Source: Hymenoscyphus infarciens
Lineage: Eukaryota; Ascomycota; Leotiomycetes; Helotiales; Helotiaceae
DNA length: 64,000 bases
Direction: 5' to 3'
Assembly: GCA_001414345.1 (NCBI GenBank)
Contig: LLCB01000323.1
Coordinates: forward strand, 1-64,000
Positions within the stretch are counted from its first letter, which is position 1. Each line of letters begins with the position of its first letter. The notes under the pieces are model-generated. The model was given only the letters and a program-made list of their open reading frames with translations. It made no database searches and had not been told where the DNA came from. The translations under genes and the position numbers were made by a program. This document shows, in pieces, positions 23,801-37,184 of the stretch.

Positions 23801-25440
23801 TTATAATCCTCTTTAAGCTATATTTAGTAAATAAGTCTTTTTTAAGCTTTATAAGCTTATCTATATACTATCTAGCTATCTTAGCTCTTAGGTATTTTAA
23901 GAAAGCTTTCTAAATAGGTTTCTCTTCTTTACTTTTTATAATACATAATATATTTCTCTATATTCCTCTCTTTATTTATATTAGATAAGTTAAAGTAATC
24001 TATATTCTTAGCTTATAAGCTAATACAGTTATTACTTTAGATAAAGCCTACTAGGCTATTATCTTCTAAGTAGTTCTATTCTCTTTTAGCTTTTATTATA
24101 GATATTATAGTAGTTACTATAGCTATAATTATCTACTAAATAGCTACTTCCTAGTTAGCTAGAAAAGAGTTATTATTCGATTCTAAGCCTTCTAGGCTAG
24201 AGCTTTTTAACCTAGACATATTCTAGTAATATATTTCTTCTATTAGTAATTATATATCTCTTTATTTACTTTTATCTAGGTAGCCTTCTAGACTTAGTAT
24301 AAACCTAGCTAATTAACTACTAAATAAGCGTAATAATTATCTTTTTCTTTACTAGGTTACTTATAGAAGTAGGTCTTATAAATCTTTATTATCTAATCTC
24401 TTAAAGTCTAAGTCTCTAATATTAAGATAGCTAAGTACTTTAGCTTAGAGAGCGGCTATTAGACTTAGATATACTATAGAGATTAAGAATTATCTATTTA
24501 TTAGTCTAGCTAGTATTTGACTTAAGTTATATATACTATTTAGCTTCTTAAGATATTTATAATAGTTAATTACTATAATATACTACTATTAGAAGCTTAA
24601 TAACTTCTTAGCTTTTATTAGAGTATTAATAAAGTATTAGCTATTATTAGCTTCCTAGTCTTCTAAGTAGGTTTTATCTCTTAATCTATCTTATTTTATA
24701 AGAAGACGGATTAATTAGTACTCTATCTCTATAATATAATTTCTTATATTAAACTCTTTACTATAGAACCGAATATAGACCGCTTATTAAAAAATGTTCT
24801 CTAATATATAGCTATCTCTTTATTAGAGTTAGTAAGATTTAGACTAGCTAGCTGTCTAATTAGTATATAAGAGAGAGTAGTAGAGAGAAGTTATTTTCTT
24901 TTATATTTCTATTATCTAAGCTATAGAAGAAAGGAGTAGTTAAATTCGTTAAACTATAAAATTAGTAGATAGCGACTTTTCTTTCTTTAGATAAGTACTC
25001 TTTAATAATCTCTCTCTTACTTATATAACTATATAGTTAGCTACTTATTTACGTTTATTATCTTTGTTTATCTAGTATATATATAGATAAGGCTACTAAC
25101 TTAATAATTCGAATTAAGTATAGAATAGTAGGTTTTCTCGAGAGGTTTAAGATTCTTAAAAGTTTAGAATAGTATAGCTATCAGCCTTATTATAGTCAAC
25201 TAGTACTAGTACTAATAAGATAGCTAGTACTTTTAGATTTATTTCCTTTAACTAGTTAAATAAGTATTACTACTATTTATAAAGAAAACGTAGAAGACTA
25301 TATATTATAGTATAAGATTCTTAAATAGCTAGCTAACTAGTTTAGAGACTTTTAACTATATACTCGGCTAGAGGTCCGAGTTCTAACTCGGTTATATAAC
25401 AGCTATACTCGTTATATATAAGTTATAAAATTAATCGATT
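20881..25440 (-). mobile_element. Gypsy-2 retrotransposon remnant, RIP-inactivated
   Basis: Minus-strand reading near 21,100-21,760 gives a Gypsy reverse transcriptase. It shows R/Y-I-V-I-D-I-x-E-L-N-R near 21,580 (the V-V-D-I-R-x-L-N type motif), Y-I-N-N-I-V-I-V-S near 21,295 (from Y-V-D-D), then F-K-E-Y-I-D-Y-I. A Y-P-S-V-K-L-L-x-Q-R-V-N-A-L-G segment closes the domain. Gag and protease should lie to the right (22,000-24,400). RNase H and integrase are not recognisable at the left, so the element is 3' truncated. A candidate LTR start (TGTTATATAACCGAG read on minus) is near 25,400, beside a perfect hairpin ccgagtt/aactcgg at 25,376-25,391. Confidence 0.55.
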
Positions 25441-25499
25441 TTGTAAAAGTTCTCGCGTAGACTAGTATAAACGCTATATTTATAGCAGAGGCGTATAAG

Positions 25500-25886
25500 T
25501 ATAATAGTACGAAATATATACTACTACTAAAGAGGTATATAGAAGTATATTCGAGATAGAATAATATATATAAATACTAGGCTCTAGTATAGAAGAAAAG
25601 GAAAAACTATCTCTCTTTTATACTAAATATAAGTATCTATATATAGAAGGTTAGAAACTACTAAGGTCTAATAATAATAATAACTAAGTTCTATCTAATA
25701 TAAGTAATACTAAATAATAAGAGCTAAAAAGCTCAATATATAATATCTAAACCTTAATCCTTTCTATATATAAATATTAAATATTAATACTTTTAATATT
25801 ATATAAGTATTAGTTATTTATAGTCTTAGCTTAGAGGTATTAGTAGTTTTACAAATACTAGTAATTTAGAATAGTATATAATTATA
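25500..25886 (-). repeat. LTR-like sequence with adjacent polypurine tract, probable Gypsy-1 3' LTR
   Basis: The first about 130 bp and the last about 40 bp resemble the 311-bp LTRs at 39,122 and 41,324, while the middle differs. On the minus strand it is preceded by aagaaagagaga (25,887-25,905), the same polypurine-type tract found next to the 39,122-39,432 LTR. It lies downstream of the Gypsy-1 integrase on the same strand, so it is the best candidate for that element's 3' LTR. No matching 5' LTR was found at the far side. Confidence 0.5.
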
Positions 25887-28261
25887 TCTCTCTTTCTTAA
25901 AAAAGAATCGTCTTAAGTCTTTAGTTAGTAGTTAGTATAGTATTAGAATATCTAGAGTATTATTTATCTATTTATTATAAAGAATAAAACTTATCTTCTA
26001 TTATAGTACCTAGTAGTCGAGGTAGAGTTAATAGCTAATAGTATTATTATTTAGTAGATAATCGCTTTTTATTAACTATTATATATTCTATAATAATAGA
26101 TATAAATAAAAGAGAGGCTAATTATTAGCTTTTAGTTAGAAAGTAGTATACTATTATAGAGTTATTATATTCTTACTATTATTATATATTATAATAGTAA
26201 TTATTAAGTAATAAATAATAATTATAAAGTAATAGCTATTTTTATTTATAGTATATTAATAAGTAACTTCTCTTTAATTCTAACTTCTCTTCTTCTTTTC
26301 TTTTTATCTAAATACTATAAATAGTAAGAATATCTTCTAATTAGATATATTATTATATACTAACTACCTTCTAGAATATATATATATATTATATATATAT
26401 ATATAAAAGTAAGTCTTTCTTTGCTTAACTAGACTTAATTTAAAGCTAGTCTAATATAGTAAAAAACCTCTACTATATTCTCTTAGTACGCTTCTAGCTA
26501 CCTACTAAGTCTACTACGTTTAGTATCTTTAACTAAAATCTTAGAACGAGGATTACTAATATAATTTTAAGAAAGCTAAGTTAAAGAAGTATAGATACTA
26601 TATAGAGTAGAATACTATATATATTCTAGTAAGTTTTAATCTTAAATATATCTTAAATCTGTTTTAATTTAGAATAGTTATTATAGTTTATAAAAGAGAA
26701 GTTTAATAAGCTTAAGCTTAAGAAGAAGAAGAAGAAGATTAAGATAGCTACTAAAATTTTAGATAAGGTATTAGTCGTTACTAGTATAGAGATACTAAAG
26801 AATAGTTTAGAGATATAGTTCGCTCTTCTAGAGAAGACTTAAGCGCTTTATACTAAGGTTACTATGAGTACTTCTTACTAATTAAAGGGGTTTTAGTTAC
26901 TAATATTCTAATAGTCTTTATATAGTACTCTAGAGAATAAGACCTCTGTTTAAACCTAGGTTTAGGTTCTCTTTAAAGCCTATTTAAAGAGTTTATAAGC
27001 GTCTTCTCTTAAGCCTATTATAGAAGGTTACTAAGATAAGAAGCGTTCTTATAAGAAGGAGGTAGAGGAAGAGCTACTTTAGGCTCTTTATACTTAAGAA
27101 GAAGAAGAGAAGAAGGATAATAGTTCTAAGAGAGAAGAGGCTAGTAAGACTACGGCTTAGAGAGAGTTAGTAGGCTCTATTTTAGTAGTAACTTAGTCTT
27201 AGTTCTTTACTTTATTAACTTTAAATATTCTTACTAGTTAGTATTTTATATTAGGTTTTTATTATAAGTTTCTTATTTAGAGTAACTAGAATTAGAGAGT
27301 ATTAATAGAGTTTTAAAAATTAACTCTTTACTTAATTCTTATCTAATTTCTATATATTAATCTATTTAGAGAGGAGTTAGAGTAGTTCTAGCTCTTCTAG
27401 ATATTTAGTATAAAAGTCTCTTAGATAATATAGTAAATCTTAAAAATTATTTATAGAATACTAAGTAGAATCTAAATTATATCTAATCTATTTTATCTAG
27501 TATTATAGCTATCTTCTAAAAAGTCTACTACTAATTATTTCTTATATCTCTTATTCTTATATATCTTAATTCTATATAGCTAGTAGAGACTCTAGAGCCT
27601 CTTATCTTAGTAGAGGAGTATTTAAATTCTTTAATAGTATATTAGAGATGAAAATATTATAAATTAATAATTCTTCTAGAAGTTTTAGTCTATAGAAGTA
27701 TCTTATATAACCTAATATTTTAAAAGGTTTTATCTACTATTTAGTAAGCTTTTAGCTAGAATAATTTATCTTAAGGTTTTTAGTAGATAAGTAGATATTA
27801 TCTCTAATATCTTAGTTAATAGCTCTTTAGTACTAATTTATACTATCTTTTATCTTTTATTAAGTCTTACTTATATTATTCTTAGCTATTTTCTAACTAG
27901 AGTATATATATTAAGCTACTTTTACTATCTTATTATATTTGAGTTATTCCTAGAGAATAGAAGTCTTTAGTATATTCTAGTTTTATAAAGTTCTTAGTTT
28001 AAGTTTAAACTTAAGTTTATAAGAGGTTATATTAATAGATAAATATAGAAGTGTTATTTATACTCTATCTATTAAGAGGATTAATTCGCTTTAGTTATTT
28101 TAATAATAGGTTATAAAAGGCTTTAGTCTTTAATTAATATATTAGTTTATTCTTTCTATCTATCTATTTATCTATTTATAGTAGATAGTACTAAGCTTAA
28201 GCTTAATATTAATTATTTAATAAAGTTTAGTCTAAAATACTAATATAAATTAAGATTCTTA
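25887..28261 (-). mobile_element. Gypsy-1, 3' part: integrase C-terminal region and tail
   Basis: From 28,261 leftwards the minus strand continues the integrase core interrupted by the Y element: S-x-F-I..., then K-L-K-L-S-T and the degenerate Q-I-N-x-Q-I-E-R of the H-P-Q-T-D-G-Q-T-E-R type near 28,160. A block ending P-L-x-x-R-V-Q-I-T-L follows, then S-I-G-I-T-P-Y. Near 27,700 a W-I-E/x-P-F-K-I-L block fits the integrase C-terminal domain. The 1.6 kb from 25,887 to about 27,480 is not assigned. It contains a plus-strand Lys-rich run (26,700-27,150) that I could not match to a family. Confidence 0.6.
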
Positions 28262-29149
28262 CTTATATGCTCTCTACTAGGGTTTTGAGCTAGTATCAAC
28301 TTAGACTTAATACCGGTTTGATACCGGTTTAAGATATTAGTTATTTCTTGAAGTAGCTCTAATATGTTTTATAAAACGATTTAAAGTAATTTAAGCTGAT
28401 TTATAAAACGATTTAAAGTAAGAAACTGATTTATAAAACGATTTAAGGTAATTTAAGCCGATTTATAAAACGATTTAAAGTAAGAAACCGATTTATAAAA
28501 CGATTTAAGGTGATTTAACCTAATTTATAAAACGATTTAAGCCGATTTATAAAACGATTTAAGGTGATTTAACCTAATTTATAAAACGATTTAAGCCGAT
28601 TTATAAAACGATTTAAAATAAGAAACCGATTTATAAAACGATTCAAGGTAGTTTAAGCCGATTTATAAAACGATTTAAAATTATAAACTAACTTATAATC
28701 TAGCTCTTAACTTACTTTAAAAAATATGTCTAAAATAAAGTACTTAGAAGAAAAAATAAAAAGTCTAGAGAGAGTGTTTTTTTTTTCAAAGGCGATTTAA
28801 GAGACTTTTTATATATAAACTTTAATTAGTAATTATATATTAATAATCCTTATAAATAGGGCTACTAGCCTATAAAAAATAGAAGTCACGTAACTAAAGT
28901 GGGTCACATGGTAAGGCGTGGCTTTCGTACCAGGGTCGCTCTTGCCGAACACAGTACGCTACGTACAACTAGCTACGTAACCGCCAAGGCCTATAGCAGG
29001 CCACCCCCACCTTCGACTTCGACTTCGACTTCGACTTCGACTTCGACTTCGACTTCGACTTCGACTTCGACTTCTTCGACTTCGACATCTTCGACTTCGA
29101 CACTTCACTTCGACGACGACGACGACGACGATAACTATCTATCGCCATC

Positions 29150-29658
29150 TGTAATATATATAATAATATAAGATTAGCAAGTTAAGGATTTAAAGTATTT
29201 AAGTCTAAGATAATAAAATTATTATAAATAATTTATAACTTGTGCTATAGGCTACCTAGGATTACGTGCTTAATCTTATATAGGCCTATTTAGTAAGCCT
29301 AATAAGTGTATCATATGACCGCGCGTCTTTAACGTGTCAGGGGCGCTCTAGAGTAACGCGTTGATATATAGACCTAAAATAAAGGATCCTTTGTTTTAGC
29401 TCTTTATCCTAAAAGTATAAAGAAATCGCTGGATTAGTATAAGTCTACTACCTTAGTAGATATTGCGTGCTACGGACCTAATTCTACACCTGGTTTCGCG
29501 CGCTAAGACTACTAAGCCTTTAGTTTATATAAGGAGGCCTTTAGTATACTAAAAAGATAAAAATAAGGTATATATATATATATACCTATATATTTATATA
29601 TATATATAATTTATATATATTTACTCCCTAACTACTTTATTATATAACTATTCTTATA
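29150..29658 (+). repeat. Copia-A 5' LTR (509 bp)
   Basis: It starts tgtaatatata and ends ..ttctta-ta (from CA). It is much more mutated than the 3' LTR: the AC-repeat at its end is converted to a TA-repeat (29,570-29,600), and tcatcacgtgaccatt is converted to ttattatataactatt. Confidence 0.88.
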
Positions 29659-32600
29659 TAGTAGTAATGCCTTCCTACAATAAATATATAAGTATTTAGA
29701 AGCTTAAGGGCTCTGTAAATTATAAAGTCTAGGCTATATATACTAAGGCTTTCCTTACTAAGAAAGGATAAATTAAATCGATTATGTCTTATATTAAAGA
29801 CGACCCTAAATAAGAATGTAAAGTATTAAGTAATATAATATTACTTATAGAAGACAGCCTACTTCTATAAATTTAAGATAAGAATAATACTAAAGCAGCT
29901 TAGGACGTATTTAAGAACCTCTATAGTTTTAAAGGATTCTCTTCTAAATTTATATTATATAAAGAGTTCTTTAATACCTCTTTAGAGAGGTTCTCTTTTA
30001 TAGAAGAATACCTTAATAAGGTTAAATATCTTAGTAATTAATTAAGAGCTAAAAGTATAAAACTATCTAGATAGGTAGTTATAGCCTAGGTACTTAATAA
30101 TCTAAGTAAGGATTATGAGAATATTATATCTAATATAACTTAATCCTTATAAAATAATATTAATACCTATACTATAGAGAACTTATTCTCTAATCTTATA
30201 AACAAGTCTAAAAGATAAGAGTCTAAAGAAGAAGAAGCTTTTATAAGCTCTATACCTTATAAGAACTATAAAAGAAAGAAGCCTTATAAGATTATAAAAG
30301 GGAAATACTATACCTATTATAAATAGGCTATATACTTTATAAATAAGTGTTACTATCTTAATCTATAAAAAGTACTTAAAAGCTTTATATTTAAAAAGAG
30401 TATACTTAGAGCTAGCTCTAATAAAGAAAGAGAAGAAAAGAGCTTATTTTAAGATAAAAGAAATATAAATATTAATATTATATTTACTAACCTTAATTAT
30501 AATAACACTTAAGTTATTAATAATAAAAAGGATAATATTAGCTTAGATAATCTAGACTTTAAAGTAAATAATACTAAAAATAAAAACTCTATAAATTCTA
30601 ATACTAATACTAGTATAGATACCTTTAACTCCTTGTTAAATACTAGATAAGCTGAATAGGTTCTTACTACTAAATAGGTTTTTACTACTACTACCTCTAA
30701 CTCTATAGATAATAAATCTAATTTTATACTAAACACTACTACTATAAAATATATAATATATAATAAGCTCTATTTTGTAGATTATAAGCCTAGTAATAAA
30801 CTAGTTAAGTAAAGCGAAGTAAAAATAATTAGTATTAAGGGAATTAGTTCTGTTTATATTAGGTTTAAAGATAATAATATTATTAAGTCTTTTATATTTA
30901 AAAACTGTTTATATATGCCTAAGCTAGGCTATAACCTAATAAGTTAAAGTAAATTAGTAAATTCCTATACTATATTTACTTCTAATAACTACTATATTAA
31001 AGATAATAAAATAAATAAGCTTATAACTAAAAATAATAAGATAAATAACTTATATTATTTAAATATTATTCCTCTTAGATATAAAAACACTATATTAAAT
31101 AATACTATACTTAATATAATAAAGTATAAAAATATAGATAAACTATACCTATATAATAGACTAGGATATATTAGTCTATAAGTATTAAATAAAATTATTA
31201 ATACTATAAAAAGTTATAATAATATTATATCTAATAAAGATATAAATAATAATATTATTAACTATAAAAACTATCTTAAAAGTAAATTTACTAATAAGAT
31301 AAATAGACTAATAAGTAGTAGAGTCTTTAGTCTATTAGAAAAAGTTAGTAGCGATCTATATAGTCCTATAAAACCTAATACTTATAATAACTATAAATAC
31401 TTTATAACCTTTCTAAATAAGTACTCTAAGTTCTTAAAAATTAAATTACTTAGAAGTAAAAGTAAGGCTTTTATAGCTTTTAAAGAATTTAAAAATAAAG
31501 AAGAAAATAATATAAATAATAAATATATAAGAATATTTAGTATAAATAATAGTACTAAATTTATTAATAATAAATTTAATACCTATTTAAAAGAATATAG
31601 AATAATATATTAATTATTACCTATTTATACTCTTAAACCTAATAGTTTAGTAAAGAGAATAAATCATACTATACTTAATAAAGCTAGATATCTTTTATAT
31701 TAAACTAACTTATCTTTTATATTTTAAGGAGAAGCTATATTAATAGCTACTTATTTATATAATAGAATACTTTACTCTAAATTAGACTATAAAACTCCTT
31801 ATAAACTTAAATATAAGAAATAACTTTATATAGGTAATATAAAGATATTTGATTTTATAGCTTATTATAAGAATAAATAAAATAGTATTAAAAAGCTAGA
31901 TAAAAAAGCTAATAAAGCTATACTAATAAGCTTTAATGAAAACTTATATAAGCTTTATAATATTATACTTAAAAAACCTATTTAGGTTAGAGACATATAT
32001 ATAATAGAAAATAAGTTTTTAGATATTATAAGAGATATAATAAATAATAGTAATTATATAGATATTAGCTTACTAGAAGATAAAAGGAACTTTAATCTAA
32101 GGAGATTAGATATAAATAAGATTAGAATTAAAAACATATCTAGTTATATATCTAATCTTAGCAATTTTAGTATAAATAATATTAAAACTAATAATATAGA
32201 TATTAATAAACCTAATAAAAATATATCAACCGCGACTAGTAGCTTAGAAAAACTAGACACAAATAATACTAGATATAATAGTCTTAATATAAATAAGCTT
32301 AAATTTAAACTAAATAATCTATATAATATAGATGATATAGATAAGCTAGCTCTAATAGCTAATATTAATAATAAGCCTACTAATTATAAAGAGACTATAT
32401 CTAATATTAATAGTACTAAATAGCTTTATACTATAAAACTAGAAGTAGATAAACTAGAGTTATAAAATACTTAAGATCTAGTAGACTTACTTAGTAATAG
32501 AATACTTTTAAAAGGTAGGTAGGTATATAAAATTAAAACTAACCTTAATAATAATATTATAAAATATAAAGCTAGGTAGGTAGTATAAGGATTTAATTAA

Positions 32601-33983
32601 GTTTTAGGTATTAATTATTTAGAAATGTTCTCTATTATATATAAACCTGAGACATATAGACTAGTATTTCTACTAGTTGTAATAAATAAATAGTATTTAT
32701 ATTAATATGATATTAAAAATACGTTTATATATACTAATATAGATAAAGATATCTATGTTATATAACTTATAAGCTTTGAAGTAGATAATAAGGTTTGTAA
32801 ACTTAATAAGGCCTTATATAGACTAAAATAATTACTTAGGCTATAGTATAAATACTATTAGATATTTACTCTAAGCTAGGCTTTATAGTCTTACTATATA
32901 ATTAAGGTATTTTTATTAATAGAATTATTAAAGTTATTATTATATGTTATATAGATGACTTAATAATAACTGGACCTAATAAGAAAGACATAGATAATAT
33001 TATATCTAATATAAGTAAGGTTTTAAAAATATAGTATTTAGGCCTTATAAACTAGTTCTTAGGAATGGAAATAAAGTATGATATTAGTAATTAAATACTT
33101 ACTATAAATTAAAATAAATATCTAGCTAATATTAAGACTAAATTTAATAAAGATAAACTAACTCTTATATCTATACTTATAGAACTAGACTTATACTTAG
33201 ATAAAAATAAAGACTAAGCTATTAAAGACGATATTACTATCTATTAATAAGAAGTAGGGTCTTTAATATACCTTAGTATTAAAACTAGACCTGATATTAC
33301 CTTTGTGGTTAATAGATATACTAGATTTATGTCTAATCCTAGTATAGCTTACTTTAAAGCTTTAGAAAGGATATGGAAATATCTAAATTATAAGCCTAAT
33401 CTAGAGTTATACTATAATACTATAGATAATAGACTAGACTTAAAAGCCTTTATAGATATAGATTAGAGAGGTTATATTATAAGTTGAAAAAGTACTAGTA
33501 GCTATATTATATATATAAATAATTATATTATTAGTTAGAATACTATATTATAGAAAACTGTTACTATATCTAGCTATAAAGCTGAATATATAGCTTATAA
33601 AGAAGTGGTTAAAGAAGTGTTCTACTTAAATAACTTAGTAGACTACTTTAATAAACTTATAACTAATAATACTACTACTATACTTACTCTTCTAACTGAT
33701 AGTAAATTAGCTTAAAAACTAGCTAATAATCTTAAGTTTTATAAAAGAATAAAACATATTGATATTATATATTACTTTATAAGAGAAGTAATAGATAGTA
33801 GTTAAATAATACTAGTATATGTTAGTATAAAAGATGATATAGCTGACAGCTTTATAAAAGACTTAAATAAGACTAAGTATAATATATTTATTAAAAGTCT
33901 TAATCTTAAAGATAGCTAAAAATATATATAATAATATAAGATAGATATAGTACTTAAATATATATATCTACCTTATAAGGGGA

Positions 33984-34492
33984 TATAATATATATAACAA
34001 TATAAGATTAGTAGGTTAAGGATTTAAAGTATTTAAGTCTAAGATAATAAAATTATTATAAATAATTTATAACTTATACTATAGACTACTTAGGATCATG
34101 TACTTAATCTTATATAGACCTATTTAGTAAGCCTAATAAGTGTGTTATGTGACTGTGTGTCTATAACGTGTCAGAGGCGTTCTAGAGTAACGCGTTAATA
34201 TATAGACCTAAAATAAAGGATCCTTTATTTTAGCTCTTTATTCTAAAAGTATAAAGAAATCGCTAGATTAGTATAAGTCCACTACCTTAGTAGATATTAC
34301 GTGCTGCGGACCTAATTCTATACCTGGTTCCGCGTACTAAGACTGCCAAGCCTTTGGTCTATATAAGGAGGCCTTTGGCACACTGAAAAGATGAAAATAA
34401 GGTGCACACACACACATACCCACACATTCATATATACATACAATTCATACATATTCACTCCCTGACTGCTTCATCACGTGACCATTCTTACA
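33984..34492 (+). repeat. Copia-A 3' LTR (509 bp)
   Basis: It is preceded by a purine tract (aagggga, 33,977-33,983). It ends in CA followed by the target duplication. Its right half (34,280-34,492) is nearly free of RIP changes, including an intact AC-repeat and CACGTGA. Confidence 0.88.
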
Positions 34493-35367
34493 CCATCGCA
34501 TCGCATTCACACGGTATCGGGCCGCTTATCGGCATCGTAATCCAGGTCGTCTTCGTTGCATTCGCTACCCCGGTTAATTACACGTCGTCGAATAGTAGCA
34601 GGACAACATCGGACGATATAGGCACATTTCACGGTCGGACTTTCAGCAGAGCAAATAAGAAGCCCTGAATTGGTCACCTAGCGAATCAGAAGCATCGGAT
34701 TTGTCATCTACGTCATCGCTGTCGCTGTCGCTTTTACAGTACGTACTGTTTCCACCCTTACTTCCTAAACTGACGTGCGTGCCTTATAGTTTCCGACCGA
34801 CCGACCGATCCAACCAATCAAATCGAGGCATATATACAGGGATGACGTCATTTGGGTCGGTGGAACATTCAGTGGAATAATCGGTGGAATCGGTGGAATT
34901 GGTGGAATTGGTGGAAGCAGGACTCGGGCATTCGACGAACCAGGGCATGTTGTATAAGAGTAGTGTAGCTACGTAATATACGCCTGATCACGTGATTCCA
35001 GTCTTTTTTTTATATGTATCCAGGTCGCTAGTAATAAATAGTTTTTAGTACTAATTTAAGGCTACTCTAATACTAAGTTACTACTAGTTTAAGGCGGGTC
35101 TAGAATTAAGTTAAACTAGTGTCCGACACTGACTTAACTCACCTAACCCAGTTCATAACCCGGTTCAACTCGCTAAAACGAGTCGGGTTTTACTACTATA
35201 AATCATCTTAAGTCGGTTTCAAAGCATGTTAAACCTAGTTCTTAAATTATTTTAAACTGCTTTAATCTATTTTATAAACTAGCTCGAATACGCTTCTAGA
35301 ATCGGTCTAAATCACCTCTGAACCCGATTCAACCCCGACTCAAAACCCTCGCGGGTTAGCAGTAAAG

Positions 35368-37184
35368 TAGTTAGATATAATTAATTTAAGATAGTAACTA
35401 AAATAGTAACTCTATTAAATAAAAAGTTTAACTAGTGTTTTAACGTCTATAGTTAAGTAGTAGAGTATTAATATTAAATCCTTTCTAAGTTAGTTAATAA
35501 ATACTAATATAGTATTAAATCTATGTTTACTTTTTTAAGAATAATTTGAAATCTATATATAAATATTATATAAAGTAGTTAAGTACTAGTAGAGAGTAAA
35601 GAAAACCTTATTATTTAGTTTATTAAGAATAAGAGTATTTATAAGCTTAATAAATTACTATATACCTCTTATAGTTTAAACCTAATCTAGCCTAGTAGTA
35701 GTATTATTTATATTTAGGTAAGTACTAAATACTGAGTTATAGACTTCTTAGATTAGTTTTATATAGAGTTTAGTATTCTTTTAAATATAAAGTTAATTCT
35801 TAAAAAGAAGTAAATTATCTAATAAGAGAGAGTATCTATTTAGAAGTTTATAACGTTCTTTTTAGAATAAGTATAGATTATCTTCTTTTAATTTTTAAAC
35901 TATTTCTAAACTTATTCTTAAAATAACGTTTAATTAAATTATATTAAAGAATATAGACTATTCTTATAGAAAGGTCTAAGTAAGTTTAGTATTAATTTAA
36001 AGGTTTAACTAAGAAAAAAAAAGTTCTAAAAGAGTATATAAGAAGCTATCTAATTTAGTATAATTATAGGTTTTAAAGTTTTATTTATATTAAGTTAATA
36101 TATCTACTTTTTAGTTATTCTTTTTAGACGTAAATTAGATCTAAAAGTTAAAGTCTAATAAGAACTCTATCTATTATACTTAATTAGCTATAAGTAGCTT
36201 AGTTATTATAAAATACTCTAATAATCTATAGTCTAAATATATATTAATATACTTCTAATATAATATAAGTTTAGAGTACTATTTCTTAAATACTTCTATA
36301 AAGTAGATAACTCTTTATTATAGATCTTCTAGTTTAATTTATAACTAACTAAGATATAAGAGTAAAACTTAGTAAAGTATTAAAAGCTATTATATTATTA
36401 TAAGAATATACTTACTATTACTTCTTCTAAAGAGTTTATTTCTAGTTTTATATTATAATTAGAGTTGAATATAAGATTTAAATTATAAGTAACTTAGTTC
36501 TTAGTACTTTAAAAGCTTCTTTATATTTAGGTCTTTATAGAAATAGCTTTAAAGAGTATATTATTATAGTTAGAAGTTTAGTAATTTTAATATAACCTTT
36601 AATAAATTATTTATAGAATTCTATAAATCTTAAATAAGACTTTATATCTATTATAGTAGTAGGTTAGACTTAGTTTTATAGAGGTTTAAACTTTTTAAGA
36701 GTAACTTCGAGTTCTTTTATAGTTAAGATAAATCCTAAGTATTTAACTCTAATAATACTAAATTTACTTTTTTTAATATCTACTTAGAGTCTTACTTTTT
36801 AGAGCTAACTTAGAACCTTTCTAATTTATTTCTTATCTTCTTAGATATTATTTAAGTAAATTAATATATTCTCTAAGTAGATAATATAAAAGTTATTTAA
36901 ATAGTTAATTAAGACGTTGTTTATATAATATTAATAAGTTATAGAGTTATTATAAAGTCTAAAAGAGAGAACCTTATATTTATATATGTTATACCTAGTT
37001 TTAAATATAGTTATCTCTTCTAAGTTAGAGTCTATTTAGATATAATAGAAAGCTTATTATATATCTAACTTAGTAAAGATTCTAGCTATTCTTATTATTA
37101 AAAGAAGCTTATTAATTTAAGTAATTAAATAAAGATTATTTTAAGTTAGAGTATTTAGCTTTTTATAATTAATATAAAACTATA
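35368..37184 (-). mobile_element. Gypsy-1, central part: reverse transcriptase, RNase H, integrase start
   Basis: Minus-strand reading from 37,184: F-Y-I-N-Y-K-K-L-N (F-C-V-D-Y-R-x-L-N type), N-L-Y-L-I-T (Y-P-L-P type), then F-T-K-L-D-I near 37,065. F-K-T-R-Y and K-Y-K-V-L follow, and a degraded Y-L-x-x-I-L-I-Y-L active-site block near 36,870. RNase H and integrase sequence then runs down to the Y insertion at 35,369. The order RT-RNase H-integrase is that of Gypsy. Stops and missense changes throughout. Confidence 0.7.

Larger units (their letters stand above)
29150..34492 (+). mobile_element. Complete Copia-A LTR retrotransposon (5,343 bp), RIP-inactivated
   Basis: It has two 509-bp LTRs, ends of the TG..CA type (TG changed to TA in the right LTR), and a 5-bp target duplication CCATC at 29,145-29,149 and 34,493-34,497. 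The internal plus-strand frame starts near ATG 29,667 (M-P-S-Y-N-K). A C-x2-C-x4-H-x4-C knuckle near 30,305-30,350 has Cys/His mostly read as Tyr. The integrase region is at about 31,140-31,850, with its His/Cys pairs degraded. Reverse transcriptase has C-Y-I-D-D intact at 32,945-32,959, and RNase H ends with Y-K-R-I-K-H-I-D-I near 33,745. Many TAA/TAG stops make it non-functional. The order protease-integrase-RT-RNase H defines it as Ty1/copia. Confidence 0.88.
28262..35367 (+). mobile_element. Family Y element in Gypsy-1 integrase, itself carrying Copia-A
   Basis: TA flanks it at 28,260-28,261 and 35,368-35,369. The left half is 28,262-29,149 and the right half 34,498-35,367, about 1,758 bp without the Copia. 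The minisatellite has its largest expansion here (28,375-28,680, more than ten units) and the cgactt hexamer tract is at 29,012-29,070. The right half is only lightly mutated. Deleting it together with one TA restores a continuous Gypsy-1 integrase reading (S-N-x-E-S-x-F-I, the S-D-R-G-S-Q-F type motif). Confidence 0.85.

Noticed and set aside
28375..28680. Regular repeats resembling a CRISPR array
   Set aside because: The units are contiguous with degenerate linkers, not unique spacers. The genome is eukaryotic and the same minisatellite occurs in every Y copy.
30509..30736. 75-codon minus-strand open frame
   Set aside because: It is antisense to Copia-A gag and composed of Leu/Val/Ser from AT-rich codons.
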